From NCBI GenBank assembly GCA_030141605.1, contig JAQGDQ010000190.1, forward strand, positions 186,001 to 250,000: 64,000 nucleotides of DNA, in the 5' to 3' direction. Shown here piece by piece: positions 49,801 to 58,514 of this stretch. Every line of letters begins with the position of its first letter. The stretch's first letter is position 1. The DNA comes from Tubiluchus corallicola. Its lineage: Eukaryota > Priapulida > Priapulimorpha > Priapulimorphida > Tubiluchidae. A model generated the notes under the pieces. The model was given only the letters and a program-made list of their open reading frames with translations, did no database searches and was not told the DNA's origin. Made by a program: the position numbers and the translations under genes.

Positions 49801-52800
49801 TAAAATGCTAAAACAGTATGTACCTGTGTAAAACAAAACATTAAAAGCAAGAATAGTAGCTAAGCATCAGTGATTTGAAATATAAGTTAGAGAAAGAATA
49901 AAAATGATTGCATAAGAAGAAGAAAAAACAGAACTATACGATTGGTCTTGTCAGAATACAAATTAATTAAAGAAAGAAAGTTCTATAATTAAAGAAAGTA
50001 AAAAGAATAAATTAACATACCTGAATAGAATATGTATATAGTATTACCTTGTGTAGTTCTGGGTTTTTTCTTCTTATGCAATTGTTTTTACTCTTTATCC
50101 AACTTATCATATGTCAAACCATTGATGCTTAGCTACTATTTTGTTTTTAATGTTCTTGTTTTACACTGGTACATGCTGTTACAACATTTTATTTGTAATT
50201 TTCAGTTGATGATGCCCATCAGGGTGGTGAAAGCTTCTGAAATAATGTACAATCATTGCCACTATAAAGGGCATTACGTTTTTATGTTAAAAAGTTATTA
50301 GCTTATAAACCACTTCCTCTTAAACCTACAAGCCTATCTGATTAACACCATGTTGCTATATACATTAGGAACTCTTACAATCTGGTAAACCTTTTCCAGT
50401 GATAATTACAATACGGTATGATTGGCATTAAAAACTGATTTAAAACTTGGACATTAAAGGCATTTGAGTTTTGATAGTTAGTGTTATCATGTATGTGAAA
50501 GGTGAATGGAAGGCGATGATGGTAGGCCACCATGAGGCACTAATTTAATCAGAAGAAAATTGCAGTTAAAACTAGCACCCAAAGCACCTCCATTTGTAAC
50601 TTGTTTTAGTGCCATGTCAAGTGGGTAGCGTTCAACAAGAATTCTCATGAAACATGCTCATAAATTATATATACCTACAGGGTGTCTAGCTTTAATTAGG
50701 ATGTTTGCTGAAAACACTCAATTTTCCGTGACACTGATGTGACCAACCCAAGTGTGTAAATGCGTGAATGACTGCGCACTTTTTGTCAAGTCCGTTAATT
50801 AGTAATTACATAGGTGTCGCAAAATTGTGCTAAACTGTAAAACAGTGAACATACTTTTAATAGACAATAGTGCACAAATCTTCACAGAATGCAGTCAAGA
50901 AGGAATTCAGAGTGAGACTAAAAATTGTTCTCAATAAAAAAATGTTTGATACAAAAACAGGTGGATGACCATGGAACAGTCAGGAGTAAATGAGCACTCA
51001 TCAACTTCCTTTTTCGTTGATAGATGGAGCCATTCAACAAAAACTGATATTCAATTACAATACTTCGAAACTTTTATTAAATACTTTTATTTAATATTAT
51101 ATTTATTTTATTAAAAGTATTAAAATACCTTTCGCACACTGATATCGAACTTTCGCAATAAAACTGAGGGTAGAGAAAACAAGAATAATTAATCAACTTA
51201 CCGTTTCTTTGTGAGAAAGTAGTTCCATTCTGATCTTGAAAAAATTTTTGCCAAATTGTCGCAGACCCTTCTGAAAACGTTTCTGAAATGAGATAAAAAT
51301 TTAGATGATAAAAGTTGAGATACCATGATTATCAAGTAATCATAGTTATTAATCCTTTGTTGTTTAATGGCTATACTGCTGTTACAGTGTTTCATATATC
51401 TGCAGATTTGATGTTAACAAAGTAGAGAAAAGGTTAAAATTGTATATTTCAACAAAAAGACCAAAAATATATAAAAAACTTGCCGTTTCATCTTCATTCC
51501 ATTTCTTTTCAATACCTCGAGGTACGGGTGTTTTTGTTAATGCTTGCAGAGCTTTGCCTGTGTCGTATTTACTCTTGTGCAACTGAAATATAAGAAATGA
51601 TTGACTAGAGAGTCAAAGAACTACTTGAAAAAACTAAGAAATCATTAATTTAAAAATTTCATAAAGCTAAAGGGGGAAAGGATGCATAGCATGTAAATTT
51701 ATAGAGTTTACAGGAGGAAAAAGGCTGCATAGTCAGTGGTGTAGCTAACAAGGGAGCAATGGGAACACTGCTCCAGAGTACATTTTTCAAAATTGGTGCC
51801 TTTCAACAATTTTTGACTCTTTAGTTCACTTGCGCGATTAAAGTCGAATCTTTTTAATTTTTTATCACATGGCCTTGGAAGAATTTTCTGGAGTCATTAC
51901 TTTATTTGACCAACCTAGTTCCCTTATTTTTGAAATGAGAACTAATTTACACAACTAACTTGTCAATTGACTGATTGTTACCAAGGACAAAATAGCCCAA
52001 AATCTATTTATTATAATATATTCTTGTCACACGAAGATGTTTAAAATTAAAATAATTAAATGACACACATTTTTGTTATGTTTTGAGATTTATGACATTA
52101 CTGTAAAATTTTTGTGTTTTAATTTTAAATATAGAGTTCAGAGGTGTTCATCTGCAATGTAGTGCACACATTTTCGAAAGCTCGAGAGTGAGGACAGTGG
52201 TAAATTTTAAATTTTTATCTTAAATCTGGCCGAGTTTTAGTATAACACACTGTATCTCTTACAGTAGCACTGTACTTCAATTCTCGCTTTCGCAAACACC
52301 TGCAACACGCTCGTGGAATACTTTTGCTGTTGAAAATTATGTTCATTTGTGATGTCATCAATAGTTGAGCTCACCTGCCGTTAGCTAAAATTTTAATCTA
52401 TTATTTAATTATCAGAAATGTTTTTGCGGTATTATAGGTGTTAAAATGTATACTCTTTACCGTACTTCAAAATGGGGTAGGATGCCAAAAATCATCCTGC
52501 TTTCTAATTTAACTAATTGAGTCGATATAGAGTTCAAGGCCAGGCTGTCTCTCGGCATTGCGAAAACCTTGCCAATGTATACATGTGTTAACAGGCCCTT
52601 AGCCTACTATACAGAAAGCGGTTACTCATAAAAATCCCCCAACAAGCATTGCAGATTGATTGAATCAAGCCAACACAGCTCTGCTCTCCTAGAATAAGAG
52701 CATTCGTCAATCATTAAGTACTCTCGCTAGCCAAGATCTCGTTGAATGCGAGTTTTGCTCCACGGCTTATTTAGGCTTGTGTGAAGTGTATGACACATGC

Positions 52801-55800
52801 ACATAGATACACTGAAGAGCATGAAAGCACGGCTGCATTGAAAGTGCAGCCCAGTGAATGAAACGCGAGCTGACTGGCGCAAATTATCTTGATAATGGAA
52901 GAAAATGACTTCATAGTAGCCAACATTACTGGCACGGTCTCAGTGCACGTTAATCAGTCACAATCTCATCAAAATACACTCTAACAGTCAACTGTAAATA
53001 CATCACGATCATATTAATGATCACAATGGGTGTTTTTTTAGTAAAGGCAATATTGGAATGGTTACGAAAGTGGGATCAGAAGAATTTTATGAAGAGGATG
53101 AAATGAAAATAAAGTGACACTAACTGAGGGTAAGCCACCAGACTCAAACTGCAGCAAATTCAGATTACAGATTTTTATACATGTTTTGTTATAATGAGTA
53201 GCACAGTGGGGCACATTAAAAAATCATCACTGCCAGTGGCATAGCTAATAGGGGAGGCATTTGGAGCAACTGCTTTCCCAAGCAAATTTTTCAAAAATGG
53301 TGCCTTTTCAACAGCGCCAAAATTAATTCATTTTACGTTTAAATTAAACACATTTTTATTATGTTGAGCTTAATAAGCTTACTGCAAAAACTTTTTGTTG
53401 TGCTTTAATTTTAAATACGAAATAAAAATTATGTAATTGCCTTTAAAACTGTATCTTCCTCCGTGTTTTGATTTTAAACGCAAAATTAAAAGTGTATAAT
53501 CAATGCGTTAAAAATTGTTTGGTATGTGTCACGGCACCTTTTTTATGTGCCTGCTCCCCTAATTTTAGAACCTGGCTACGCCCCTGGTCACAGCAGGTAC
53601 TGCCTGGTTTAAACAACTGGAACTAGTTTATCTGCCCAGAATGTAGCTATTATATCAAATCATCGGTAAAATTCTATGCCTTTAATTAAAGAAACTAGGA
53701 AATGATTTTCTCTGACTAATGAATCATTCTCAGTGGTCATGTAAATGTTGAGATAACTGGAGCTAAACAACCAGAACAGATCCTGTACAAACACCTAAAA
53801 ATACAAACTAATTAAATTAATGTAAAAAGAATAACTAATTGGTAAAAATGCAAGTCTCACAACAATATTGGCCACTGAGAAGTGACAAAATACAGTGCAG
53901 ATCCAGTTTAGGGCTAGTTTAAAGATGTGTAACTTGCATTCCGAATTTTGGAATATTATAGCTGCAAGGGCTCTAATCCAGGAACAAAAGTCCAGGCATT
54001 TCAGTAAAATGGCAACAATACTGAAATACTCACAACAGTCATGGCTTGTATTGTAGTTTCATCACGACTTGCTGCAAGGTATCCCTCCTTCGTTGTGCCA
54101 CCGTCGCATAAACCAGCAAATGCCGCCATACTTCTGCAGAAACAATGTAACTGTCATCGCGTGTAAAAGTAGTTTTATTGTCTTGACAGTTTAGCAAATC
54201 TCTAGGGATTCTCAGCAAGCAGTAATTAATAATTAAAGAATGAATTCAATCTAGGCAGCTTGTGGCAGAATTCTTTTCTTTCTTTAAGGTGCATTTTAGG
54301 TGAAAGAAAATTCGGTTCAACGAAAGAAGAATATGAAGAACGGAAACAAAAATATTCAATGCAAGTTGCTAAAATGAAAAAACTTAAACTGTTTTCAAGT
54401 ACTAGTGCTCGCTTAACCTCGAAGTCTACATACTTTGTGCTACTGTACACTGATAACACTGCATAATCACTCTAAATAAAGATAAATTCACTGTGTTTAT
54501 CTGTACTTACTTATAAACTTAAGTCTCCTGTATCATATTAAGTTCTTCTGTATTTATGAGATAAATTATAACCAATTTACCTGCCATCACACATATTAAA
54601 TTTTTATGAGCAAAAATGTGCCCAACGATTATAAAGTCTGTTGCAATTTATATTTGCTTTTGTGAGATAATACAAAGAAACGGTGCAAATTCTGCTATCT
54701 AGACATGCTAGCTCAAATCAGGAAAAATATCCGGTTTTGCTGAACAATCTAAGAAGTACTTCATATAAATCCGCAATGGAAAATAATGAAGCTTTCTAGT
54801 CTGCATTAACAAAGCTTAGTCACCATTGATAATTATAGTGATTTATAACAAGTGATATAATGCTTTGGTTGGGGAAAGTAAGGCTGTTTTATGTTAATCT
54901 CTGAACTATACCATAATCAGTGAAGCTGGATTACCTAGCAGCTCTCAGATACATGATGAGATTACCATCTGCCATAGTTGGTTTCCATGTAAGCTCTTCC
55001 CAGTTTTCTGTACGTTCTGGCATATCACGTGGGTGAGTACCTGCTTTACATTCAGGCAACTTGATCACCTGCAATACAAAAATATTAGATTCAATTTAAT
55101 CATGTGCATGCACTGGTTTACACAGTTATAGTTTGCACAAATCGAGGGCCATACAACAGAGGAGGAAAATAGTAATTAATAGGCCATCCACACAGTCATT
55201 CACTATCGTTTTTCATTCATTAGTCATTCACTACACTAAGTGTTGAAGGACTAAGTGAATGCCGATAATGACAGTGAAATTAAAATCATTCACGTCTGAC
55301 AGCATCAAATTGGTCCTCTTTTGCAGGTAAGTAAACAACGCACTGTCACTAAAATAACGAATAAGCATAAATTACATTTTGTAAGTACAGGAACGTGCAG
55401 GAACTTGCACTCATACTGCAGCTAAACCTGCAAAATGGGCAAACTGCGATACCTTGTCAGTTGATAACCTCCTTAGTTAGAAGCGAAAATTTTCCAGTAA
55501 TCGAACATACTTGGTTTTAATTCCCAAAATAGCAGATAATACCAGCTTGTTTAATCTCTTTAAGTGAAATTCTTTTTTATTTTGATCTCGCTTTCCCTTT
55601 GCAGTACATTCTAAAACAAAGCTGGTTTTCAGAATTGGGAAGAGAAGTTAGAGAACACCCCATCAACAAATAGCTATGTGTAAAGTAATTGTCAGTGAAA
55701 CCGATCGTATGGACAGAGTTCAGTGTTTTGAGTATCAATCCCTTGCAGGACGGTGTGGACTAAGCACAACATAACTGAGGTTAATCGCACTCCTATCCCT

Positions 55801-58514
55801 AAGGTTTCAGGCACAACAAAACGTAAACACAATTACAGGGGTTACGAAAAACTAAACAGTTTCTTTTGAAAAAAGCACCACAGTTCCTTCTGAAAAAAGT
55901 ATCAAAACTGCACTTATCCTTGCAGTTATCTGTCACATTGTCAGGTTAGCCTCCATTTAATCACTATACACAGGCTGTTTACTTTGCTGAATAATCAATA
56001 TAAATTGAGCTGGTGCCATACTGTAAGGGTCAGCTATGGAATAAGGTTCTAAATCTTAAATTATTCAACTTCAGTTGCTCAAAATGAAAGGAAAGCTAAA
56101 CCCTATCTTAAGCACTATACTATAACAATGTTACCAATAACACAAATGCTCAGAAAATACCTTTGCAACTTGCATATTTTGTTTTCGACTTACATGCTGA
56201 AAGCAGCATTCTGATGCTAAATGTTGGGAAATTCATGTCTGCAGCAAACACAAGTCAAATTTTTTGCAATGATTTTGAAGTTTTGATAATCAAGAAATCA
56301 AACTTCCGTGAAAGACAATTTGCAGCTGAAAAAATATAGACTCGCTGTTTGTAAAAATACCTGATAGCTTGAGCCTACTCTGATTTCACCCGTATGTGAT
56401 GCCAGTCTTCTAGTTTCTGGGTTGTAGGTAAGCACATAGAAGAAACTATTCTCCTTTGGGGTATACCCTCGTACAGCTGATATGAAGTCTTTGTAATGCG
56501 TTACATAGCATTTACCTCTGAAAAATATCGCAAAAGTTTTATGCCATATAGCTTAGCAGGAACTAAAGATATGACAATTAAATTTGCCAACGTTTCCAGA
56601 AAACAGCCTTGGTTAATAAGCCTGAAGAATGATGATTAGATAATAAATTCATTTTGAGTTTTTGGAATTCATGACTTGCCATGAAATGCTAACCTCACAA
56701 TTCAATTCAATCATTTGTGTCGGAAGAAGGTATATAAAACAATTCATAGGCTAATAATATAGTATAATAAAATATAGACTAACAAATTTACAGAATAAGA
56801 ATACTACATAATCATAAACAACTAAAACCCTCATTTAAAGATAGGTCCAGTAATCAATATCCCAAAGAGAGTTGAAATGCTACAAAAAAAACAACTAAGC
56901 ATTTTAGCCATATTGTCCACAAAAAACACAAGCAAAAAGTTTGCACAGGACTGACAATTGCAAACAAATAATTGTAGTTTACAAGTTCTAGTAATTACTG
57001 ATTTCCAACCTGCATTCATACTGCAACTACCACAAGGTCATAATTTTGTTTTCTGTGCTACGTGTCTGGTGAGCTTCAACTTCATTATTTTTTTGTTTGT
57101 AAATCTACGCCGTACCACACTATAAAGCTTTAGGCTCATTACAAAGATAAATGATACAACTAAAAAATGAAATGTTGGTTACACTGTAACTGAATAAAAG
57201 CAAAATTGTTGATTATAGGCTTGTACAAAATGCCTTACTTTATAGTGTTGAGCGAGTAAAGATCTGTAGCATCTGAGATGAACAACTCTCTGTCTTTTAA
57301 ATGTGGATGATGCGCTGAAACGTCTTTACTGTGATCTGAAAGAACGAAGATTTGGTTACCTTCGCAGGCAAACGCCGCCCTATTAAGCTCTTTCATTAGA
57401 AGACTCAAAAGTGAGAGATAATATAAATCCCCTCTGGCAACAGTGTCCAAAATCCTATTATGCGCGGTGAAAGTTATAAAAATATAAAAGACGGTAACAA
57501 ATCAAAGTGTAAAACATTTGGATAGCGCACATGTAACTGGTAATTGCAGCAGCAGCTGTAGCAGCAACGGAAGGTCTTAAATTTTAACGCCTTGTCTTGA
57601 ACTGGCGAATAACGTCATTAATAAATTCAGTGTCTCGCGGCTTTACACAAGCATTAATTATCAGCTTGAATGAGATGTGATGAGGCAGACTATAGATGAA
57701 ATATGATTATACACTCTGCAGCCCCCGGCTCGGCTGCACTGGCTAAAACAAACATTGTTCAGAATTTCAGACATGGCTGTTTGCGTACGTATCAGTCGGT
57801 CAATATTTTGCTGTTTAAATATTTTTTCAGAAAATACCCGTTGAAGTGTGCATATTTTACAGTAGCCAACTTAGCCAGGTCATACAGCAACAAAATACAA
57901 TTGAATCTGTGATCAAGAACCTTGGTACTTGAGAATTATTATTCTTTTATTTTTACGTTACATATGCTGTCCCCATAAATGAGGTTATTCATTGCACAGT
58001 TTACAATGCATTGTAGTCTTGTATTCAAAAGTAAAAAAAATTAAATAATCAGTATAAAAGTAAATACATATCATAGTTAATATAAGATAAAAGCATTGTT
58101 GTAAAAGCTTGATTACAATTAAAAATAAAATACAGTATCGTGTAGCTAACGATTACTTATAAGCAGTTCCATGAGTTTCTTCTTAAATGTTTCAAATTTT
58201 GTAATTTTACTCAATTCAATTTTGACTGCATACAGTTGTAATGCTTGCTTGCCCTGACTATAAACCGTCTTGTACCAGAATCAGATATTGCAATAAGAAT
58301 AAAAAGTAAATTTGACTTGTTGATACTTTTTGCAGAGATTTCTCTAAAGAAAGAATTCACAGTTAAACGATTACGTCTATAATTAGGGCCTACACGTTGA
58401 CTTACCGCTGTGTTCTACATTTCTGTCTTGGACTAGAAGTTGGTATACTGAATGAGGCACTTCTGAAGTTCTATAATACCATTTCACGACAGCCTGTACT
58501 GTGTCTTTCTTACT
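28751..58514 (-). CDS. RERE: RERE/atrophin co-repressor (BAH-ELM2-SANT-GATA-atrophin), N-terminus missing
   Basis: RERE (atrophin-2, Drosophila Grunge) is a nuclear receptor and developmental co-regulator: its ELM2-SANT module recruits HDAC1/2 and its atrophin C-terminus binds orphan nuclear receptors. Twenty-two exons join with perfect phase agreement to 1,278 codons plus a TAA, covering, in order, most of BAH, ELM2, SANT, a GATA-type zinc finger, a Ser/Thr/Pro-rich region and the atrophin domain with its YNSC motif, RER-rich helices, His-alternating [11 protein letters not shown] and a Gln-rich end. The first BAH strands and the basic N-terminus known in RERE were not found up to 62.4 kb, so the gene is 5' incomplete. 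Human RERE is about 1,566 residues; the Pro-rich centre is much shorter here. The full architecture distinguishes it from MTA and short atrophin proteins. Confidence 0.95.
30036..30136 (-). CDS. RERE: RERE exon: LQRQ helix, Gln-rich
   Basis: Between TTACAG| and [31 protein letters not shown] parallels RERE LQAMHAQSAELQRLAMEQQ. Confidence 0.88.
30913..31260. mobile_element. short element with GTTACCGAAA inverted ends
   Basis: GTTACCGAAA at the left and TTTCGGTAAC at the right, with further TTTCGGT motifs just inside both ends, bound about 350 bp of non-coding RERE intron. The pattern resembles a hAT-type MITE, but no clear target duplication was seen. Confidence 0.5.
31357..31550 (-). CDS. 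RERE: RERE exon: Pro/Ala-rich
   Basis: Between TTTCAG|GA and AATCCG|GTGAGT. Encodes [19 protein letters not shown], then [13 protein letters not shown] and [10 protein letters not shown], the Pro-rich stretch preceding the last helices. Confidence 0.88.
31693..32405. mobile_element. hAT-like element, CAGGGCTGTGGAGTC ends, internally duplicated
   Basis: A perfect 15-bp inverted repeat, CAGGGCTGTGGAGTC / GACTCCACAGCCCTG, bounds 713 bp. Flanking 8-mers CATATAGC and GTTATGGC agree at five of eight. GACTCCGACTC-type subterminal motifs fill both ends. A roughly 190-bp internal segment is present twice (31804-31998, 32060-32240). Confidence 0.8.
33094..33363 (-). CDS. RERE: RERE exon: AERLHIERM and His-alternating motif
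   Basis: Between TCCTAG|GC and [44 protein letters not shown] and [14 protein letters not shown] match RERE LERERLAL, AERIHAERM..DPLARL and HQHSHIHSHLHLHQQD. Confidence 0.95.
33712..33953 (-). CDS. RERE: RERE exon: RER-rich helix
   Basis: Between ATTTAG|G and [30 protein letters not shown] and [10 protein letters not shown] correspond to the alternating RERELRERE helix of RERE/atrophin; then [16 protein letters not shown]. Confidence 0.93.
34300..34804. mobile_element. pogo/Tigger-like (Tc1-mariner) MITE
   Basis: CTTGGTTTGCCGGAC at the left and an inverted CTTGGTTTGTCAGAC at the right, with GCTTTT-GGA motifs inside, resemble the ends of pogo/Tigger elements. About 505 bp, in a RERE intron, with no transposase frame. 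Exact ends and TA duplication are not resolved. Confidence 0.55.
34853..35142 (-). CDS. RERE: RERE exon: [15 protein letters not shown]
   Basis: Between TTAACAG| and GAGAG|GTAGTG. Encodes a Lys/Pro-rich start, then [17 protein letters not shown], nearly identical to [21 protein letters not shown], and [16 protein letters not shown] (compare DPLLAYHMPGLY). Confidence 0.95.
35539..35556. repeat. short (ATCT)n tail
   Basis: ATAATAAATATCTATCTATC ends an AT-rich segment, a pattern seen at the 3' ends of LINEs or SINEs. Too short to classify. Confidence 0.4.
35757..35898 (-). CDS. RERE: RERE exon: YNSC motif, start of atrophin domain
   Basis: Acceptor ATTTAG|C and donor [32 protein letters not shown] matches RERE LDRGYNSCARTDLYFMPL; then a basic/acidic helix [20 protein letters not shown]. 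Confidence 0.9.
36186..37061 (-). CDS. RERE: RERE large exon: Pro/Ser-rich region with coding minisatellite
   Basis: An 876-nt exon between TTTCTAG| and GCCAT|GTAAGT, replacing the long Pro-rich centre of vertebrate RERE. Near its end [20 protein letters not shown] corresponds to RERE RSPSPEPTVVDT, followed by an acidic-to-basic transition. Three 51-bp (17-residue) imperfect repeats around [12 protein letters not shown] lie at 36386-36538. Confidence 0.92.
36386..36538 (-). repeat. 51-bp coding minisatellite in RERE
   Basis: Three imperfect head-to-tail 51-bp units begin at plus-strand positions 36386, 36437 and 36488 and encode 17-residue repeats in frame. The first two are very similar, the third more diverged, suggesting slippage or unequal exchange inside an unstructured region. 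Confidence 0.85.
37118..37156. repeat. GTG/GTA triplet microsatellite
   Basis: Six GTG-type triplets followed by six GTA-type triplets in a RERE intron. Confidence 0.9.
37994..38145 (-). CDS. RERE: RERE exon: Ser/Asn/Glu-rich linker
   Basis: Between TTTTAG| and AATAG|GTAAGT. Starts [18 protein letters not shown], recalling the SSDSRSVNDEGSSD part of RERE, and continues with polar sequence. Confidence 0.85.
39210..39299 (-). CDS. RERE: RERE exon: acidic Ser/Thr linker
   Basis: Between AAAATAG| and CCAAG|GTTAAT (weak donor), 30 codons in phase 0: [16 protein letters not shown].. to DGKSK. No conserved motif; inclusion rests on phase and composition. Confidence 0.7.
40170..40295 (-). CDS. RERE: RERE exon: Ser-rich linker
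   Basis: Between TTTTAG| and CGTAAG|GTAATA, 42 codons in phase 0. Encodes a low-complexity stretch around [16 protein letters not shown], comparable to the SPSAASTSSNDSK region of RERE. Confidence 0.85.
40406..40602 (-). CDS. RERE: RERE exon: GATA finger, second Cys pair
   Basis: Between TTTTAG|CT and [32 protein letters not shown] and YFKCYGELP complete the finger. The FMYQPG..GQHSM segment parallels RERE FMFKPV..GKHSM, where a shorter vertebrate isoform is believed to begin. Confidence 0.95.
42691..42783 (-). CDS. RERE: RERE exon: GATA finger, first Cys pair
   Basis: Between TTTGCAG| and [28 protein letters not shown] matches RERE LSSASEDDFDSEDSE; then [10 protein letters not shown] supplies the CxxC of the GATA-type zinc finger. 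Confidence 0.95.
42992..43036 (-). CDS. RERE: RERE 45-nt micro-exon
   Basis: Acceptor TGTGCAG|GT and donor CTCTT|GTAAGC. Encodes [14 protein letters not shown] plus split codons and joins both neighbours in phase (1 to 1). The peptide is not conserved; support comes from splice sites and phase. Confidence 0.7.
43304..43380 (+). pseudogene. tRNA-Arg(TCT)-like sequence, probable SINE head
   Basis: Box B is GGTTCAAATCC within a T arm CTGG-TTCAAAT-CCAG. The anticodon loop TTTCTAA would read TCT (Arg), and GGATTTCTAATCAAAAGG resembles tRNA-Arg anticodon arms. The acceptor and D arms do not pair well, so a pseudogene or the tRNA-derived head of a SINE is more likely than a working gene. Confidence 0.55.
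43838..43967 (-). CDS. RERE: RERE exon: SANT end, YYYYWKK
   Basis: Between TTGCAG| and [30 protein letters not shown] ends the SANT domain, followed by an Arg-rich stretch [19 protein letters not shown] resembling RERE RRHRRQAVFRRIKTR. Confidence 0.95.
46105..46290 (+). repeat. solo arm of foldback repeat family B
   Basis: Resembles the right arm of the inverted repeat at 50048-50290: TATAGTTCTGGGTTTTTCTT, then GAAAGCTTC-GAAATA, then AGGGCATTACG-TTTTTATGTTAAA-like wording. Only one arm is visible here. Confidence 0.7.
47230..47540 (-). promoter_or_regulatory. candidate internal RERE promoter / non-coding first exon
   Basis: A CpG-richer island in an AT-rich intron. On the minus strand it includes a CGGCGCTCTTTGCGCGTGAG-like segment, a donor-like CTACC|GTGAGT near 47346, and CCGCCATTTT (YY1-type) near 47232. 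Position and composition suggest an alternative start; there is no direct proof. Confidence 0.3.
48544..49174 (+). repeat. interspersed repeat family A, copy 2
   Basis: Parallels 16528-17080 over its full length: GAATTATTACCACGCAAACG, TTCATTTGTGAAGTCATCAA, TTTTTACCGTACTT, AAATCATCC. It lies in the largest RERE intron. Confidence 0.8.
49705..50290. repeat. long inverted repeat (foldback element), arms about 240 bp
   Basis: The left arm 49705-49940 is largely the reverse complement of the right arm 50048-50290. Matching landmarks, given for the right arm and present inverted in the left, are TTTTTTCTTCTTATGCAAT, TGATGCTTAGCTACTATT, TGTAATTTTCAGTTGATGAT and GAAGCTTCTGAAATAAT-type sequence. The spacer is about 107 nt. 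It lies in a RERE intron, so the nascent transcript could form a long imperfect duplex. Confidence 0.85.
51202..51282 (-). CDS. RERE: RERE exon: [14 protein letters not shown]
   Basis: Between TTTCAG| and AACG|GTAAGT, 27 codons. [20 protein letters not shown] and LLSHKET are the second and third SANT helices, nearly identical to RERE. Confidence 0.95.
51283..51483 (-). other. GC-AG intron of RERE
   Basis: A 201-bp intron with donor ACG|GCAAGT and acceptor TTTCAG|AAA. The nearest alternative, a GT two codons on (GCAA|GT), would shift the frame and break the conserved SANT sequence. Confidence 0.85.
51484..51582 (-). CDS. RERE: RERE exon: ELM2 end to SANT start, GC donor
   Basis: Acceptor TTTCAG|TTG. 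Encodes [20 protein letters not shown], then [10 protein letters not shown], matching RERE up to the first SANT helix. The donor is ACG|GCAAGT: only a GC-AG intron keeps phase with the next exon and restores EDET-KRF. Confidence 0.93.
51734..52134 (+). mobile_element. repeat family C (CAGTGGTGTAGCTA) copy, 3' truncated
   Basis: Begins CAGTGGTGTAGCTAACAAGG and shares TTTTTCAAAATTGGTGCCTT and TTGTGTTTTAATTTTAAATA with the complete copy at 53234. At 52135 the homology switches abruptly to family A. Confidence 0.65.
52136..52497 (+). repeat. interspersed repeat family A, copy 3 (3' half)
   Basis: Starts at GTTCAGAGGTGTTC and follows copies 1 and 2 to the shared AAAAATCATCC end. The 5' half of the family is missing, replaced by family C sequence. 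Confidence 0.78.
53234..53586. mobile_element. hAT-like MITE, CAGTGGCATAGC ends
   Basis: A 353-bp element with ends CAGTGGCATAGCTA and TGGCTACGCCCCTG (11 of 14 complementary). Flanking ATCACTGC and GTCACAGC match at six of eight, as for an 8-bp hAT duplication. Non-coding. Confidence 0.72.
54034..54133 (-). CDS. RERE: RERE exon: ELM2 middle
   Basis: Between CTGCAG|A and ACTGTT|GTGAGT. Encodes [12 protein letters not shown], then [14 protein letters not shown], the RERE ELM2 block [13 protein letters not shown] and AASRDDTT. Confidence 0.95.
54260..54466 (+). CDS. unidentified open frame with adjacent AATAAA, antisense in RERE intron
   Basis: A 68-codon frame preceded by a good acceptor (TTTCTTTCTTTAAG at about 54288). 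It encodes a highly charged, helix-prone segment around [20 protein letters not shown] and stops at TAA. AATAAA follows only about eight bases later (54474-54479). It could be the last exon of a nested plus-strand gene or a retrocopy fragment. I do not recognise the protein and found no upstream partner exon. Confidence 0.3.
   Translation: MWQNSFLSLRCILGERKFGSTKEEYEERKQKYSMQVAKMKKLKLFSSTSARLTSKSTYFVLLYTDNTA
54935..55068 (-). CDS. RERE: RERE exon: ELM2 start, MYLRAAR
   Basis: Between TTGCAG| and GCTAG|GTAATC. Encodes VIKLPEC.., then [20 protein letters not shown] and AAR. This is the start of the ELM2 domain, which contributes to HDAC1/2 recruitment. Confidence 0.93.
56361..56517 (-). CDS. 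RERE: RERE exon: BAH C-terminal half
   Basis: Bounded by TTTCAG|A and TATCAG|GTATTT. Includes [31 protein letters not shown] and IRVGSSYQ, equivalent to the [18 protein letters not shown] and GEIRVG segment. Confidence 0.95.
57239..57335 (-). CDS. RERE: RERE exon: [13 protein letters not shown]
   Basis: Acceptor CTTTCAG|AT and donor TATAAA|GTAAGG. Encodes [20 protein letters not shown] followed by [11 protein letters not shown], matching the RERE block NRELFISDYVDTY. The upstream in-frame extension to 57454 is intronic by phase. Confidence 0.92.
58406..58514 (-). CDS. RERE: RERE exon: BAH, KWYYR-SEVP
   Basis: Between TTGCAG| and [29 protein letters not shown] and VQDRN match the BAH core of RERE almost residue for residue. 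This is the most 5' exon I can support; it starts in phase 0. Confidence 0.95.

Larger units (their letters stand above)
43968..51201. other. largest RERE intron (7.2 kb)
   Basis: No RERE coding exon is expected, since the flanking exons join directly (KET|GELI). It holds a repeat family B solo arm (46105-46290), a CpG-richer patch (47230-47540), repeat family A copy 2 and the foldback element at 49705-50290. Other open frames appear random. Confidence 0.7.

Noticed and set aside
57336-57454. Open reading extension upstream of the RERE exon at 57239-57335
   Set aside because: It is in frame, but the exon at 58406 ends with one base and joins exactly at the TTTCAG acceptor at 57336, restoring conserved BAH sequence. 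The extension has no BAH similarity.
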